From: Tragulus kanchil
Taxonomy: Eukaryota > Chordata > Mammalia > Artiodactyla > Tragulidae
NCBI GenBank assembly: GCA_022376925.1
Contig: JAIOJX010000032.1
Coordinates: 170,649,979-170,713,978 of the forward strand
Direction: 5' to 3'
DNA length: 64,000 nt
Part shown: one piece after another, positions 47,151 to 58,356 of the stretch
How the letters are laid out: the number at the start of each line of letters is the position of its first letter
Position numbering within the stretch: the stretch's first letter is position 1
Program-made: the position numbers and the translations under genes
Notes under the pieces: model-generated
Told to the model about the DNA's origin: nothing
Databases searched by the model: none
What the model saw: the letters and a program-made list of their open reading frames with translations, nothing else

Positions 47151-49298
47151 GGGCCAATCTTGGGAAAATGAAGACTACAGGGGGCAAAGGAAGAAAGAGA
47201 AAACCCTCTCCTCTGGGTGAACTGGGCCTGCTTTCCCAGATGATGAACTGGCCGGGGCGCCTCCCGTAGCCACACTCTGAGCCCCAGCTGCCTCCCATGT
47301 ACAATCAGGGAACTCGACTCAACCTTGCTCCAGTCCCCGCCAATGACATGCGACACGCTAGCTTACACTCTAAGACCTTAACCCCTCACTCTATTACGTC
47401 TCAGTCCTCTGCCACCAGGAAGATCAACACCAGTAGAAGACTCTTGTCCATCTGTCTCATAAGAAGCAAGTCTAGGTCTGGTGCTGTTCATCCCACTTTA
47501 CAGATGGAGACACCAAGGCAGAGGCGCCCAGCGGCCGGCCCTCAGGGCCACTCGGCTGGGGGGTACAAAGGGCAGGACTGGGATTCTGACCTTTCAAGCG
47601 GGTGCCTTCCACCATGCCCACACTTCCCCGGCCAGAGGGTGGACGGCCCCCAGGACACGTGGCAGGAATGCCAGCGGACGCGTCGCAGGCCCTGGGAGAG
47701 CCAAGGACGAGCACAGGGCACCTTCTGGACAATCAACTGTACTCATAAGCTGAGGGGACAGCGTGTGTTTACAGCAAAAGAAAAGAGCCAGACCTATGAT
47801 TGAGTACAATGTAAAATTCCTACTAAATTTTAAGATAAAATTTAATGGGCTTGGACTCCTAAGGAGGGCTAGAGACGCAGTAAACTAAAACCACGCCCTT
47901 CTCACACAGAAAAGCCTTCGGAAACCAGAACACTTAATTTACCCCATAATAACATTTCAAACATCAAGCTATATTAATCCAAAAAAGACAGAATTTAATT
48001 TCCAGAATAAAGTTGTGACTTCCAGGCATTACCAGGCAAGGGAGGACTCAAGAGAACAGGCTTCTTCGTGTTTCCTCTTGGAAGTCATTAAAAGCACCCA
48101 GGAAAGTTAGGATGCCAGAAGAAGCCTGCTGTCTTACAAGCCCTCTCAGGCCACCACCGGGGAGCGGAGCGCCATCAGAGCCCGGGTGGGGAGAGCACGG
48201 TCAGTGCCGCCTGCAGACACGCACGGGCCAATCTTGGGAAAATGAAGACTACAGGGGGCAAAGGAAGAAAGAGAAAACCCTCTCCTCTGGGTGAACTGGG
48301 CCTGCTTTCCCAGATGATGAACTGGCCGGGGCGCCTCCCGTAGCCACACTCTGAGCCCCAGCTGCCTCCCATGTACAATCAGGGAACTCGACTCAACCTT
48401 GCTCCAGTCCCCGCCAATGACATGCGACACGCTAGCTTACACTCTAAGACCTTAACCCCTCACTCTATTACGTCTCAGTCCTCTGCCACCAGGAAGATCA
48501 ACACCAGTAGAAGACTCTTGTCCATCTGTCTCATAAGAAGCAAGTCTAGGTCTGGTGCTGTTCATCCCACTTTACAGATGGAGACACCAAGGCAGAGGCG
48601 CCCAGCGGCCGGCCCTCAGGGCCACTCGGCTGGGGGGTACAAAGGGCAGGACTGGGATTCTGACCTTTCAAGCGGGTGCCTTCCACCATGCCCACACTTC
48701 CCCGGCCAGAGGGTGGACGGCCCCCAGGACACGTGGCAGGAATGCCAGCGGACGCGTCGCAGGCCCTGGGAGAGCCAAGGACGAGCACAGGGCACCTTCT
48801 GGACAATCAACTGTACTCATAAGCTGAGGGGACAGCGTGTGTTTACAGCAAAAGAAAAGAGCCAGACCTATGATTGAGTACAATGTAAAATTCCTACTAA
48901 ATTTTAAGATAAAATTTAATGGGCTTGGACTCCTAAGGAGGGCTAGAGACGCAGTAAACTAAAACCACGCCCTTCTCACACAGAAAAGCCTTCGGAAACC
49001 AGAACACTTAATTTACCCCATAATAACATTTCAAACATCAAGCTATATTAATCCAAAAAAGACAGAATTTAATTTCCAGAATAAAGTTGTGACTTCCAGG
49101 CATTACCAGGCAAGGGAGGACTCAAGAGAACAGGCTTCTTCGTGTTTCCTCTTGGAAGTCATTAAAAGCACCCAGGAAAGTTAGGATGCCAGAAGAAGCC
49201 TGCTGTCTTACAAGCCCTCTCAGGCCACCACCGGGGAGCGGAGCGCCATCAGAGCCCGGGTGGGGAGAGCACGGTCAGTGCCGCCTGCAGACACGCAC
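47151..49298. repeat. ~1.1-kb direct pair 11 (offset 1074)
   Basis: Copy 1 is 47151-48224 and copy 2 is 48225-49298. They abut at a shared 'gggcca' and no differences were seen. The content is unique non-coding DNA, GC-rich in the first half and AT-rich in the second. Confidence 0.95.
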
Positions 49299-49768
49299 GG
49301 GGGCCCCGGGCCGGCGTCTGCCTCAGCCCCCTCCTCTCCCAAACCTGCCGCTTCCGAACACAAGCACCGACAGAGCAAAGCCCACCACGCACCGGGTCTG
49401 GGGCGACCAGCACGCCAGCGCCTCGAGCGTCCGCTGGCCACCTACCGGCCACAAGCCGCGCGGGGCACGGCCAGCCTCTGCAACCTTCCCCGTAACCGTG
49501 ACTCCTGGAAACTATCGCCTGAGTATTTTGATGCTACTGCCATCCTGAAGATTACAGGATCCCAGTCAATTAATCAATTCAGCTTCTCTCCACTCAAAGA
49601 AAAACCAAGTTACCAACAAATATGGGTTTTGCCATAGAATCAGTGTTTTAATTGGAAAAGAAATCAGGATATCAGAACAGCGGGCATAACACCTTTCTTG
49701 GTAGAACGGCCTGGCCTCATGAGAAGTTACCAAATAGCCTCCGTTAAAAGAAAACAAACCATGGGGTC
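49299..49768. other. Unique stretch
   Basis: GC-rich to 49500 and then AT-rich. No recognised gene or repeat. Confidence 0.5.
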
Positions 49769-49900
49769 GGGGATGCCCTGGTGGTCCAGTGGTTAGGACT
49801 CTGCACGTTCACCGCCTGGGGTCCAGGTTCAATTCCAGGCTGGGGAACTGAGATCCCACAAGCTGCACACTGCAGCCAGAGACAAAGAAACACAGAGCTA
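49769..49900 (+). mobile_element. tRNA-derived SINE (CHR-like), short
   Basis: The head is 'ggggatgccctggtggtcca', the B-box-like sequence is 'ggttcaattccagg', and the end is 'gcacactgcagccagagaca'. An older, short copy. Confidence 0.82.
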
Positions 49901-50496
49901 AAACTCAGCGTGGAGCAGACCCCAGGAAAGGGTCAGCCGTGGACTTACGGGGAGCTTGTCTGTCCCTTGAGAATTAGAGGGATGTCGGGCATTTCGGCAA
50001 GGATGACAGAGCAGCAGGTTTGGGGGTGTCCCTGAGGAAGGGGCTTCCTGCCATTTACACCCTGCCCTGACCACCACCTTCTGAGATTTTCCACCTACAG
50101 GGAGAAGCAGCAGGGACAGCCGAGTGCTGTGGCCCTGGCGGGGGGGGCCCACTGCTCTGCTCCTCACCACAGACCGGCCCACCGCGGGCAGGCCTCCGAC
50201 CTCGAGCTCGTGGTCCCACCGGGGCCTGCGGGCCCGAGGACAGCACGGGAATCAGCCCGACGGCAAACCCACGGACCACCAGCATCGCTGCGACCGCATC
50301 TCCTGCCATGAAGCAGCAGGACCGCAAGCTGTCGGCTGCCATCTCACCCAAACCAAGGCGGGTGGGGAGAAATCGTCTTCCCGCCAGTCTCAGGGTGGGC
50401 CCGTGGCCGTGCCTTCCCGGCTCTGGGTCTCCCCACCCTCCTCCCAGGGGCCCTTCCTGACGACCCCGCCAGCAGGGAGCTGCCGTGCCCTCTGCT
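49901..50496. other. Unique GC-rich stretch
   Basis: No recognised gene or repeat. Open frames such as 50124-50498 reflect GC content. Confidence 0.5.
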
Positions 50497-52726
50497 GACT
50501 TTCCAGCATCCTTCCCGTTCTCTGCGCGACCCAGCAGTTGACTTCAGCCCAGCCAGTGGACTGTCCTGGCTTCTCCCCACGGGGCTGTACTCTCCGGCTG
50601 AGCAGCCGGCTCCCTGAGGGCAGGGTGGTGAAAGGCTCATGTCTCCTCTCCCTTCTGGGCACACGCTTCAGTCTTGGCGCTCCTCAGTCAAACATCACTG
50701 GTTTCCGGCATCTTCCTTCATCATGCGCAGGGGACAAGACGCTCCAGTTTTCGGCAGGCCGCAGCTCAAAGACAGCTGCCGCGTCTCCCTCGTCCCAGCA
50801 CTGTGACCAGAGCGCTACGGGGACTCCAGACCCAGTCACTGAGCACCGACTTAAAGGAGAAAAAGGCCCCCCAGTGTCAGCCAACCAGCTACTAATCCTG
50901 CAGAATACAGAACTGAGCAAGAGATTCCCACCTGACTTCCGGAGGTGACCGAAACCCACAACACTCCCCTGCCCTTAGACATCTCTCCACCTGCCGGGGC
51001 CCCCCCAACAAGTCTACACAGGAAGACAAGCAATTCTGGCCCCCAAATGGTTTGGATGCTTAATGGCAAAAACCTCCCCTTCTCCCTTCCTACATCGGTC
51101 AGGCCCCCATGCCTCACGTGTTGTGCAGACCTATCCACAAAGGCCCGCTAAAATCCGAAAGGCATTTTGTGATTTTCAGATTACTGTGAATGACAGGTAT
51201 CACGCAAGTACACACGTTCTCTGGCCCGTTTTCCCTTTTCCGTCTAGAGCTGCACTGGCTTCTGCTCCGCGTACAGCTCTGGACCCAAAGCCCGCCGCCG
51301 CGGCGCCCGCCACGCCATCCCCCCCACCCGCCCCCCGGCCCGCGCCGCTGCCCTCGCACCCGCAGGCGTCCGGCCCTCTCTCACGCCGGCTTCCCTGCTT
51401 CTCCCAGAACAAGTCTGAGCGTCATCTCCACATTCAGGCCTCGGCTGCCTCTCTCTGGTCACCTTCCAAACCACTGGCCTCACCTCCTTCCTTCTCACTC
51501 TGGAGCTCTTTTCCCAGTTTCTCTGTATCTCTGGTCAATATTACGACTCTCCGTCCCCAGCAAGAAACAGTAATAATAATCTTCTTTCCTCTACGAACAC
51601 TTGTAAAAATGCAGGGGACTTTCCAGCATCCTTCCCGTTCTCTGCGCGACCCAGCAGTTGACTTCAGCCCAGCCAGTGGACTGTCCTGGCTTCTCCCCAC
51701 GGGGCTGTACTCTCCGGCTGAGCAGCCGGCTCCCTGAGGGCAGGGTGGTGAAAGGCTCATGTCTCCTCTCCCTTCTGGGCACACGCTTCAGTCTTGGCGC
51801 TCCTCAGTCAAACATCACTGGTTTCCGGCATCTTCCTTCATCATGCGCAGGGGACAAGACGCTCCAGTTTTCGGCAGGCCGCAGCTCAAAGACAGCTGCC
51901 GCGTCTCCCTCGTCCCAGCACTGTGACCAGAGCGCTACGGGGACTCCAGACCCAGTCACTGAGCACCGACTTAAAGGAGAAAAAGGCCCCCCAGTGTCAG
52001 CCAACCAGCTACTAATCCTGCAGAATACAGAACTGAGCAAGAGATTCCCACCTGACTTCCGGAGGTGACCGAAACCCACAACACTCCCCTGCCCTTAGAC
52101 ATCTCTCCACCTGCCGGGGCCCCCCCAACAAGTCTACACAGGAAGACAAGCAATTCTGGCCCCCAAATGGTTTGGATGCTTAATGGCAAAAACCTCCCCT
52201 TCTCCCTTCCTACATCGGTCAGCCCCCCATGCCTCACGTGTTGTGCAGACCTATCCACAAAGGCCCGCTAAAATCCGAAAGGCATTTTGTGATTTTCAGA
52301 TTACTGTGAATGACAGGTATCACGCAAGTACACACGTTCTCTGGCCCGTTTTCCCTTTTCCGTCTAGAGCTGCACTGGCTTCTGCTCCGCGTACAGCTCT
52401 GGACCCAAAGCCCGCCGCCGCGGCGCCCGCCACGCCATCCCCCCCACCCGCCCCCCGGCCCGCGCCGCTGCCCTCGCACCCGCAGGCGTCCGGCCCTCTC
52501 TCACGCCGGCTTCCCTGCTTCTCCCAGAACAAGTCTGAGCGTCATCTCCACATTCAGGCCTCGGCTGCCTCTCTCTGGTCACCTTCCAAACCACTGGCCT
52601 CACCTCCTTCCTTCTCACTCTGGAGCTCTTTTCCCAGTTTCTCTGTATCTCTGGTCAATATTACGACTCTCCCGTCCCCAGCAAGAAACAGTAATAATAA
52701 TCTTCTTTCCTCTACGAACACTTGTA
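50497..52726. repeat. ~1.1-kb direct pair 12 (offset 1120-1121)
   Basis: Copy 1 is 50497 to about 51616 and copy 2 is 51617-52726. One G/C substitution lies near 51101/52221 and a one-C indel near 51551/52671. The end of copy 1 ('cttgtaaaaatgcagggg') looks like an error-laden reading of the sequence that follows copy 2 ('cttgtagagaagcatgcagg'). The overlap may therefore extend right up to the join. Confidence 0.95.
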
Positions 52727-54289
52727 GAGAAGCATGCAGGGGGTCCTGCTTCCGGGGGACTGACACAGAGGCCCTGGCCGCACAAGGTCTCTGCTAAGTT
52801 AACGGCTCTTTAATTGACCATTACAAGGAAGCCCAGCGATTGCGTAATGTGTGATAGGTTAGCGCACTTGCTGTTCGCAGAGTCTTGCTGTCCAGAGATG
52901 AGAAAAGAGAGACGAGCAAATTGAACGCAATTTCCTCTGGTGGCCTGAGCCAGTCCGGACTTGCAACACCGCGGTGACAGTGTTTCTTGAAGGACAGCTT
53001 TACCATCATCGAAAAGGATTTTCAGGGAGGGATAAAGCACGCCTGTCCTTCAGCATGCTCACACAGCCACCCCAGCAACCCCCCAAGGGCCGTCTCGCTC
53101 CACACACTGAAAAATTAAAGGCGCTCCAACAGGGCTGTTTACAGAATCAAAACCCCGAACACACAGGGGGAACCGCGAAAAGCAGCTCAGAGGCGGCCGT
53201 CCAGCCAAGGATCTCTTCAAGCCACAAACAAGAGCAACGTTCTGACGGTAGTGACAGACACCGCCGGCCACGGCCTGCTCCCAGAGGAGTATCTTTACAC
53301 CCTTACTGACAACCAGTGAGGCCATCGTCTTAGTTAAAAAATGAATGGACAGCACCCAAGGAAAATAACTAACTGGGTTTCTTCCCCCTCACAGAAGAAT
53401 TCACATGAACGTCTCAGAAAGAAGACATGCTGGAACTCTCCCCGCCAGGCTCTGCTCTCCCGGCTCCCGCACTGTCACAGCTGGGGCAGATGGGGTCTGG
53501 GGGAGACACCTCACATCCTCAGCCTCGTCCCCGGTGAGGTCTGGTGTCGCCCAGTGATGCTGGAAGCCTAGGTGTGCCAGGGTTCTGTCCTCAGCATCCT
53601 GTGCATTTCACAGTGTTCACACCGAGAAGGCTTATTTTTGTTTTGGCCAAAGAATGTTTCGCCTTGGACTCATCCTCAGTACATACATCCTGTCGACACA
53701 CAATGGTGAAGAGGCAAACGCTGCCTTTCATCTGAAAAACGAACCGACACTATTTTGCCAGACATGCTACACATGATGCAGTCTTTCAGACGGGCCGTTT
53801 TCAAAGATGGGAAAGACAGAAGATTTTAGCACCAACTGACGATCCACCTGGTCATTTCTTTAGATAAGCATTTACAGACACAGGCAGGATTACAGAACAC
53901 ACATTTCCAAAAGCTTCACCAGCAAATGCGAGGGGGAAAAAAGGGAAAAAAAAAAAAAAAATTATGGCTCCTCCTCAGTTGTGTGCTGTGAATGTAAATG
54001 AAGAAGCGGCCCCAGCGGCTCAACCCAGCCTTGATGAACCCACAAAATAAATGCACAAATCACACACGCTCACACCCATCTCATTCTGAAAACGGGTTCA
54101 CAGACTAAAACGAAAAGCATTAAATAAAGGTGCTTCCTTCAACGGACAGACTCTATGAAGGCGTCTTAATTTTCAAAGCACGTCCACAACACTCCATCCA
54201 TTTCCATGCTGTTGCTATGTTGTTCAAGTGCAAGGTTAAGAATTCCCTTCCACGCCGAATTCTTCCTAGAGGCCTACACGTTCAAGAGG
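52727..54289. other. Unique stretch upstream of the CpG island
   Basis: Mostly AT-moderate single-copy-looking DNA with an A-run at 53937-53960. No exon can be supported. Frames of 60-110 codons are scattered on both strands. Confidence 0.5.
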
Positions 54290-54425
54290 TGTCCCCAGGC
54301 GGGGTGACCGCGGAAACGCGGCAGAGCGTGCGTGCGCGGCGGGGCACGGGCGGAGTGCGTGCCTTTCTGCCCAGCCTGGACCCCGGCGCCCGCCTGCCGC
54401 CGAGGCCGCTGCAGCTCTCCGAGTA

Positions 54426-54464
54426 TGAATCAGTCGGAGGTTCATCTGCAGAGGAATGACTCAG
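54426..54464. promoter_or_regulatory. AP-1 site pair at the CpG-island edge
   Basis: A perfect AP-1 core TGACTCAG lies at 54457-54464, and an AP-1-like TGAATCAG lies 31 bp upstream at 54426-54433, in a locally AT-rich gap of the island. A TATA-like 'tataaac' follows at once. Motif match only. Confidence 0.4.
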
Positions 54465-55286
54465 TATAAACTTTTAAATAATGGCTTGAAAACCAGAGCC
54501 CAAGCCCGCGCCGGGGGCGCACGCTCGGCCACGGAGACCCCAGCACGGTCCGCTCTCCGCGCCGCAGCAGCCGGCGCCCCGCAGGCGATGCCGCTTCCCC
54601 GCCGCCCCGAGGGGGTGTCACGTCTCCCAGAGGCCGCGGCGCCCCGTTTCCTGAAAAGCTGCGGGAGCCCCGGCCCGCGGGCCCTGGCCGGCCCGGCCCG
54701 GCGGACAAAGTTTCCCGAAGTTGGGGCGTCCGGGGGGCGGCGGGCGCGGGCCGGCCGGGGGCGAGAGGCGCCGCACCGGGCGCTCGCCGCCGGGCCTGCG
54801 CCGCCCCGGCCCCGGGCCCGCCCGCCGCCCGCCGCCCGGGGCGCGGGATGGAGCCGCCGGGAAGGGAGCCGCCGGGGAGGGAGCCGCCCGCCGCCCGCCA
54901 GGCCCCTTACCCGCGTCCGCGCCGCCCGGCCGGCTCAGGGGCGCCGAGCACGTCCTCCGCCGCGGTCCGCAGCGTCCTGCTCCCCGGGCAGCCCCATGTC
55001 GGGGGGCGGGGAAGGGCCGGCGGCCGCCGCCGCCGCCGGCTGGAAAGTCCCTGCTGGGCTGCAACCCGGCTCGCGCACGCGGCGGCCGCGCCGCGCCGCG
55101 CTCCCTCGCCCTCGCGCACCCTCTCGCAGGCACTTCCTCTCGCGCGCTGGAAATCCCCGCCGGCCGCCGCCGCGCGCCCCGCCCCCGCCGGCCGCGCGCG
55201 CGCGCGCGTGGGAGCCGCGGGCGCCCGGAGCGGCCGGCCCCACGCGCCGCCGCCACGCGCGCCCCCGCCGGCCTGCGCGCGCCCGC

Positions 55287-55338
55287 CGCCGTTGCTAAGG
55301 CCCTCCCCGGCGCCCGCCGCCCGCCCGTAGCAACGGCG
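55287..55338. promoter_or_regulatory. 11-bp perfect inverted repeat of RFX-type half-sites
   Basis: 'cgccgttgcta' (55287-55297) and its exact reverse complement 'tagcaacggcg' (55328-55338) are separated by 30 bp. Each arm contains a GTTGCT/AGCAAC sequence like the half-sites of RFX X-boxes. The spacing is too wide for a classical X-box. Confidence 0.45.
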
Positions 55339-55539
55339 CCGCCGCGGGCGCGGGCGCGGGCGCAGGCGGGGGCGGGCTCGGCCGCCCCCGGCGCCGCCCC
55401 GGCGCGCGCCCGCCGGCCCCCCGCTCCGCGCGGCGTCCCCTTTCCGGTCGAAACGCCACGCGAGCCGCGTGGGGGCCCGAGAGGTGCAGGCCCCCCCGGG
55501 CCGAGAGCCATGGCGTCACCCGTTTCACCGGCGCAGCCA

Positions 55540-55790
55540 GCCTCCCTCTCACGGACACACATTCGGCACCCAGCCTCGCACAGCGACTCGCTCTCTCGGA
55601 CACAGGCTCAGATACCGACAGCCCACACGCGTTTTTGCACACGCGCTCCCAAGACATACGCAGGCTCTCAGACACACCTGGTCACAGACGTTCTCCCACG
55701 CGCTCACACTAGCGTATCTGCATTCACACTCGCCGACGCCCTCGCTCCGTCCGGCCCGTGCACTCGACACACACAGACACACACACACCC
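55540..55790 (+). repeat. Cryptic CACAC/CTCTC-rich tract
   Basis: About 250 bp downstream of the island is dominated by short 'acac', 'ctctc' and 'cacgc' words without a fixed period. It ends in a short (CA)n run near 55780, a degenerate simple-sequence tract. Confidence 0.6.
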
Positions 55791-56506
55791 CTGACTCCTG
55801 CACCTGTTCCCTCTCCCGCGCGGGGCCAGGTGGTGGGGCTGGAGGTGCCCATTCCTCCTCCATGGAGGAGCCTTTCCTGGCTGCCTGGGCTCCTGCCACA
55901 CCCAGGAAGTTGGGTCAAGTGTGAACAGGGCGGCCAGTCTGCCATGTGCTCCCGGAGGGCCCCGTCACCCCGCGCCTCCCTGGCCGTCCGGGGCCGTGCA
56001 GCCTCCAGAGGCCTCGGCCCTCTGCCCCCGAGCCAGCAAGGGTTCCCCGAAGCCCTCTAAGTCGGCCTCCACCCTGGCTGGGCGACGCGGGTCACCAGGG
56101 AGGGCTCGTCTCGGCGAGGCTCCCGGCCAACCAAAGACGAGCAAGGCCTCCTCTGCCTGGGTGGACAGGCTGCGCCTTCTTCTCTTCCTCGGGAGGCTCT
56201 TAAGGATCCCTAGGCCAGAGTTGCGACCAGTGTGGCCCCCTTAAGCCAATCTCCCTTCTTATTTCTCTCCAATGCCTCGTTGGCTACGGGCAGGAAGTCC
56301 AGCATCTCCTCCAGAGGCTTCCTCTGCGGAACGTTCCAGAACCCTGGACAGTCTGCCCGGGCTGCTGGAGCCACTGGTCTGTCTCCTTCCGCCCCAGAGG
56401 TGGGGCTTTGCCCCCTAGACTCGGCCAGCCTGCCGCAGCGGCCCTTCCTGGCCACGGAGAGGGCGCAGCTCCCGGAGCGCAGACCAGAGGACCCAAGATA
56501 GCTGTC

Positions 56507-56520
56507 GTTGCCCCAGCAAC
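56507..56520 (+). promoter_or_regulatory. RFX X-box motif
   Basis: 'gttgccccagcaac' fits the X-box consensus GTNRCC(N0-3)RGYAAC perfectly, with a two-base spacer. Such sites bind RFX factors and are enriched in promoters of ciliary genes. The twin in copy 2 is at 57608-57621, and the third copy of the surrounding segment begins inside the motif and keeps only its right half. Sequence match only, with no expression evidence. Confidence 0.5.
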
Positions 56521-57607
56521 CATCAGCCGGGTCGGCGCTGCACACAGACCCCTGGGCTCTGACCCGGGCAGAGTCCCCAGATGGGCGCCCCTTTCCCTGC
56601 CGCGGGCTCTGCTTCAGAGCCTCGGGACCCCCTCCTGCCCGTCGGAAGGCGCCGTGGCTCTCCCGGCCGCCCACGCCGGGCGCCGAGGCCTCTGCGGGTC
56701 TGCCCATCGCTGCCAGCCCCCGGGTCTGCTCAGGCCGCCGGCCTCGGAGGCTGCAGCCAGGCCCCACTCCAGCCTCCTGTCTCGCACTCGACTGGGGTCT
56801 CTTTAAGACTTTGCCGGAATTCTCGAGGCTGGATCGTTTGGGGTTCTCCTAAACAACAAGGCAGAAGTTTCAAAGACCTTTCCGGTCAGCATGGACTCCT
56901 GCACCTGTTCCCTCTCCCGCGCGGGGCCAGGTGGTGGGGCTGGAGGTGCCCATTCCTCCTCCATGGAGGAGCCTTTCCTGGCTGCCTGGGCTCCTGCCAC
57001 ACCCAGGAAGTTGGGTCAAGTGTGAACAGGGCGGCCAGTCTGCCATGTGCTCCCGGAGGGCCCCGTCACCCCGCGCCTCCCTGGCCGTCCGGGGCCGTGC
57101 AGCCTCCAGAGGCCTCGGCCCTCTGCCCCCGAGCCAGCAAGGGTTCCCCGAAGCCCTCTAAGTCGGCCTCCACCCTGGCTGGGCGACGCGGGTCACCAGG
57201 GAGGGCTCGTCTCGGCGAGGCTCCCGGCCAACCAAAGACGAGCAAGGCCTCCTCTGCCTGGGTGGACAGGCTGCGCCTTCTTCTCTTCCTCGGGAGGCTC
57301 TTAAGGATCCCTAGGCCAGAGTTGCGACCAGTGTGGCCCCCTTAAGCCAATCTCCCTTCTTATTTCTCTCCAATGCCTCGTTGGCTACGGGCAGGAAGTC
57401 CAGCATCTCCTCCAGAGGCTTCCTCTGCGGAACGTTCCAGAACCCTGGACAGTCTGCCCGGGCTGCTGGAGCCACTGGTCTGTCTCCTTCCGCCCCAGAG
57501 GTGGGGCTTTGCCCCCTAGACTCGGCCAGCCTGCCGCAGCGGCCCTTCCTGGCCACGGAGAGGGCGCAGCTCCCGGAGCGCAGACCAGAGGACCCAAGAT
57601 AGCTGTC

Positions 57608-57621
57608 GTTGCCCCAGCAAC
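57608..57621 (+). promoter_or_regulatory. RFX X-box motif, twin
   Basis: Identical to 56507-56520, carried by pair 13. Confidence 0.5.
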
Positions 57622-58186
57622 CATCAGCCGGGTCGGCGCTGCACACAGACCCCTGGGCTCTGACCCGGGCAGAGTCCCCAGATGGGCGCCCCTTTCCCTG
57701 CCGCGGGCTCTGCTTCAGAGCCTCGGGACCCCCTCCTGCCCGTCGGAAGGCGCCGTGGCTCTCCCGGCCGCCCACGCCGGGCGCCGAGGCCTCTGCGGGT
57801 CTGCCCATCGCTGCCAGCCCCCGGGTCTGCTCAGGCCGCCGGCCTCGGAGGCTGCAGCCAGGCCCCACTCCAGCCTCCTGTCTCGCACTCGACTGGGGTC
57901 TCTTTAAGACTTTGCCGGAATTCTCGAGGCTGGATCGTTTGGGGTTCTCCTAAACAACAAGGCAGAAGTTTCAAAGACCCGTCAGAGGGGTTTTCTACAG
58001 TTCGTTGTGCTCTCCACCAAAGCAGCGCCAGGCAGCATGCGGCAGGAACAGACTCCGGGACGAGCCCCGGCGGAGCCCTCCGCTGGGCCGTGAAGGCGTG
58101 CTCCGCTCCCGTCCGCCTTCCTCCCGCTGCTTTCTCTTCTGCAGCCGTCTGAGCAGTTCTGGACTCCCTGCTTGGATGACTCGCAG

Positions 58187-58356
58187 GGGGCGGTGACACA
58201 AAGAAGTTTGCCCCAAACGAGGAAACCGCCTTGGGGGCGGGCGTTCTGTCCTCTGCAGTTACGGCCGCCGGGCAGCAGTGACGGGCAGCGAGGACAGCCA
58301 ATCACAGCTCTCCTCGCCGCATTTCAAAGCCTGAGCTCTCTGTTCCCTATGGCAAC
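58187..58356 (+). promoter_or_regulatory. GC-box/CCAAT-box cluster, possible small promoter
   Basis: GC boxes at 58187-58193 (GGGGCGG) and 58233-58242 (within 'gggggcgggc'), a CCAAT box 'gccaatc' at 58297-58303, and an RFX-type half-site 'ggcaac' at 58351-58356 occur in promoter-like order. The twin lies at 59284-59453. There is no supporting transcript information. Confidence 0.35.

Larger units (their letters stand above)
54290..55510. promoter_or_regulatory. CpG island, probable promoter
   Basis: About 1.2 kb of very GC-rich DNA with dense, undepleted CpG and many GC-box-like GGGCGG/CCGCCC elements. It contrasts sharply with both flanks. Islands of this size usually mark the promoter and first exon of a gene, often bidirectional. 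I cannot assign the direction or the gene. The long Ala/Arg/Pro/Gly frames on both strands here are what such composition produces and are not evidence of coding. The left edge carries AP-1-like sites and the centre an inverted repeat of RFX-type half-sites. Confidence 0.85.
55793..57979. repeat. ~1.1-kb direct pair 13 (offset 1101)
   Basis: Copy 1 is 55793-56878 and copy 2 is 56894-57979, with a 15-base filler (56879-56893). No internal differences were seen. The last 366 bp of each copy is also the start of pair 14, so that segment exists three times in the window (56513-56878, 57614-57979, 58711-59076). Confidence 0.95.

Noticed and set aside
7710..49900. tRNA genes at the SINE heads
   Set aside because: A- and B-box-like sequences are present, but no cloverleaf with paired acceptor stem and anticodon arm is kept. 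These are tRNA-derived SINEs.
54996..55298. Possible start codon with a Gly/Ala-rich N-terminus (MSGGGEGPAAAA...)
   Set aside because: It resembles N-termini of several nuclear proteins, but the start context is weak, the rest degenerates into Arg/Pro-rich sequence, and no family could be named.
54456..55794. Long overlapping open frames (280-357 codons) in the CpG island on both strands
   Set aside because: Ala/Arg/Pro/Gly-only composition in several frames at once is what CpG-island DNA gives. No domain, conserved start or splice pattern singles one out.
56210..56767. Minus-strand 185-codon frame ending with a protein-like stretch
   Set aside because: The C-terminal 40 residues look plausible, but the rest is GC-driven, no domain is seen, and the duplication doubles it artificially.
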